NCBI GenBank assembly: GCA_050175155.1
Contig: JBFXJF010000007.1
Coordinates: forward strand, 45,103-109,102
DNA: 64,000 nucleotides
Source: JBFXJF01 sp050175155
Lineage (GTDB): Bacteria > Bacillota > Bacilli > Tepidibacillales > Tepidibacillaceae
Direction of reading: 5' to 3'
The notes under the pieces are model-generated. The model worked only from the letters and a program-made list of their open reading frames with translations. It was not told the DNA's origin and did no database searches. Both the position numbers and the translations under genes were made by a program. How positions within the stretch are numbered: the first letter of the stretch is position 1; each line of letters opens with the position of its first letter. Shown one piece after another: positions 62,433 to 64,000 of this stretch.

Positions 62433-63833
62433 ATGGAAAAAAAAGCTCCTGATATTCAAGACGAATATAAATATGGCTTTAAGGATAAAGATATCTCTTT
62501 ATATAATACTGGGAAAGGTCTTACTGAAGAGATTGTAAGACAAATATCTAAAATGAAAAATGAACCTGACTGGATGTTGGATTTTCGCCTAAAGGCGTTG
62601 GGAATTTTTTTAAAAATGCCGATGCCTAATTGGGGTCCTGATTTAAGTGATCTTGATTTTGATGAATTAACATATTATATTAAACCATCTGAGAGGGCAG
62701 AGAATACTTGGGATGAAGTGCCAGAGGAAATTAAAAATTCATTTGATAAATTAGGAGTACCTGAGGCTGAACAAAAATATTTAGCTGGTGTATCTGCTCA
62801 ATATGAATCAGAGGTAGTTTATCATAATATGAAGAAAGAGTATGAAGATAAGGGAATTGTATTTTTGGATACTGATTCGGCACTTAAGAGATATCCAGAG
62901 CTATTTAGAGAATATTTCGCTACAGTAATACCAACAACAGACAATAAATTTTCTGCATTAAATAGTGCAGTATGGTCAGGGGGAAGTTTTGTTTATGTTC
63001 CACCTGGAATTAAATTAGATACACCAATTCAAGCATACTTTCGCATAAATACTGAAAATATGTCGCAACATGAACGCACTTTAATAGTTGTAGATGAGGG
63101 TGCATCGATTCATTATGTAGAGGGCTGTACTGCTCCAAGTTATAGTTCGAATTCTCTGCATAGTGGCGTAGTAGAAATAATTGCAAAAAAGGGTGCAAAG
63201 GTTCGCTACACGACAATACAGAATTGGTCTAACAATATATATAACTTAGTTACGCAGCGAGCGGTTGCAGAGGAAGATGCGACGGTAGAATGGGTAGACG
63301 GCAACATCGGAAGTAAATTAACAATGAAATACCCTGCTGTAATTATGAAGGGTCCAAGGGCAAAGGCTAATATTCTTTCAATTGCATTGGCAGGTAACGG
63401 TCAATTGCAGGATGCGGGGGCTAAGGTTATTCATTTAGCGCCAGATTGTACATCAACAGTCGTATCTAAGTCAATTAGTAAGCATGGAGGTAAGGCTAAT
63501 TATCGAGGGACTGCAATGTTTGGTAGGAACTCTCAGGGATCGAAATCTAATGTTAAATGTGATACTTTAATTCTCGATGAATTTTCGACTTCTGATACTA
63601 TACCTCATAATGAGATATTAAATAATAACGTTATATTAGAGCATGAAGCAACAGTTAGTAAGGTAAGTGAGGAGCAATTATTCTATCTAATGAGTCGAGG
63701 TATATCTAAACAGGATGCTGTTCAGATGATTATAATGGGATTCATTGAACCTTTTACAAAAGAGTTACCGATGGAATACGCAGTAGAAATGAATCGATTG
63801 ATTAAGTTCGAAATGGATGGAGCAATCGGTTAG
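62433..63833 (+). CDS. sufB: Fe-S cluster assembly protein SufB
   Basis: The 466-residue protein has [16 protein letters not shown] (about 44-59), [23 protein letters not shown] (about 182-204), and the Cys/Asn-rich [18 protein letters not shown] (about 229-246). [14 protein letters not shown] carries conserved residues, and the C-terminal [28 protein letters not shown] is the SufB/D hallmark. It is the scaffold on which clusters form. It starts 2 nt after sufU and ends the operon. Confidence 0.95.
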   Translation: MEKKAPDIQDEYKYGFKDKDISLYNTGKGLTEEIVRQISKMKNEPDWMLDFRLKALGIFLKMPMPNWGPDLSDLDFDELTYYIKPSERAENTWDEVPEEIKNSFDKLGVPEAEQKYLAGVSAQYESEVVYHNMKKEYEDKGIVFLDTDSALKRYPELFREYFATVIPTTDNKFSALNSAVWSGGSFVYVPPGIKLDTPIQAYFRINTENMSQHERTLIVVDEGASIHYVEGCTAPSYSSNSLHSGVVEIIAKKGAKVRYTTIQNWSNNIYNLVTQRAVAEEDATVEWVDGNIGSKLTMKYPAVIMKGPRAKANILSIALAGNGQLQDAGAKVIHLAPDCTSTVVSKSISKHGGKANYRGTAMFGRNSQGSKSNVKCDTLILDEFSTSDTIPHNEILNNNVILEHEATVSKVSEEQLFYLMSRGISKQDAVQMIIMGFIEPFTKELPMEYAVEMNRLIKFEMDGAIG

Positions 63834-63842
63834 TTTTAAGAA

Positions 63843-63870
63843 AAATGGCTTCTAATAGGAAGTCATTTTA
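63843..63870 (+). terminator. Terminator after the suf operon
   Basis: AATGGCTTCTA and AGGAAGTCATT arms, followed by TTTATTT, lie 10 bp after sufB. Confidence 0.7.
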
Positions 63871-63926
63871 TTTGAGGATGTGAAATAATCTCTGTAAATT
63901 AGCTTCCTATGATAAAACTTAAGATT

Positions 63927-63960
63927 GAGAAGTAGTCTAAAAGTGCTGCTTCTCTTTTTT
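63927..63960. terminator. Second hairpin with T-tract near the window end
   Basis: GAGAAGTAGTCT and GTGCTGCTTCTC arms with TTTTTT after them. On the minus strand a short open frame reaches the window edge and ends at 63959, so a convergent gene may start beyond the window; too little is visible to name it. Confidence 0.6.
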
Positions 63961-64000
63961 AAATATATTTAATTAATATGGGCATGTCAATAGCACCTTC

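Noticed and set aside
63901..64000. A second gene at the right window edge
   Set aside because: Only a short minus-strand open frame of about 13 codons is visible; this is too little to call.

Overview
The window is AT-rich DNA with strong GGAGG-type ribosome sites. The gene families are typical of an anaerobic low-GC Bacillota (class Clostridia or a close relative): paired MinD-type ATPases with ferredoxin domains, NifX-like proteins, DUF134, FeoAB, a SUF operon of the sufCDSUB type, FMN-riboswitch rib genes and pyruvate carboxylase. I see no tRNA, rRNA, CRISPR array, transposase or prophage. A finer taxonomic placement cannot be supported from the sequence alone.

Layout. 1-7.4 kb: a minus-strand multi-PAS/GAF/GGDEF/HD-GYP signalling protein cut by the window edge, a DUF4153 membrane protein, an ESS-family Na+/glutamate symporter and a PlsC-like acyltransferase. 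7.7-21.3 kb: the most unusual region, a run of membrane-protein genes. It holds a NapH-like 4Fe-4S protein, a 56-residue single-pass protein, three paralogous pairs of small polytopic proteins and two paralogous 12-helix proteins. It also holds an FGE/SUMF1-type lipoprotein, heme O synthase (ctaB) and a CRP/FNR-family regulator. The two 12-helix proteins carry histidines in helix 2 and in a GHWH motif in helix 10, as in heme-copper oxidase subunit I, but have no His-His pair in helix 7. 21.5-24.5 kb: NifX-like / MinD / MinD / NifX-like / DUF134 cluster. 24.5-25.9 kb: a DUF1906-like glycoside hydrolase-like protein and a small secreted protein, divergent across a perfect inverted repeat. 26.0-31.2 kb: FMN riboswitch, ribD-ribE-ribBA-ribH, then trmO and ispH. 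31.3-34.5 kb: FG-GAP propeller, cell-wall amidase, hotdog thioesterase. 34.5-41.2 kb: pyruvate carboxylase, fabI, and a response regulator with its sensor kinase. 41.3-43.9 kb: feoA-feoB and a FeoB-associated Cys-rich small protein. 43.9-58.4 kb: RND/MMPL exporter, MFS transporters, subtilase operon, plsY, C39-like lipoprotein, M42 peptidase, an orphan DppBC permease pair, M48 peptidase and a PspC protein. 58.5-63.8 kb: sufC-sufD-sufS-sufU-sufB behind two identical Rrf2/IscR-like palindromes.

How the genes may work together. The 7.7-21.3 kb cluster is best read as a candidate membrane redox complex, present in two partly duplicated versions, that uses heme O or heme b. The NapH-like protein is a possible electron entry point, the lipoprotein is translationally coupled to the first large subunit, and the CRP/FNR-type protein is a possible regulator. 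No CuA subunit II, heme A synthase or CXXCH cytochrome is visible, so electrons would have to come from quinol or an Fe-S route. Reduction of NO or O2 is a reasonable but unproven guess.

A second striking feature is a dispersed hairpin element in four copies (two near 2.7 and 4.7 kb, two in tandem at 33.9-34.1 kb). Its core is conserved, while its outer stem differs in every copy but stays base-paired.
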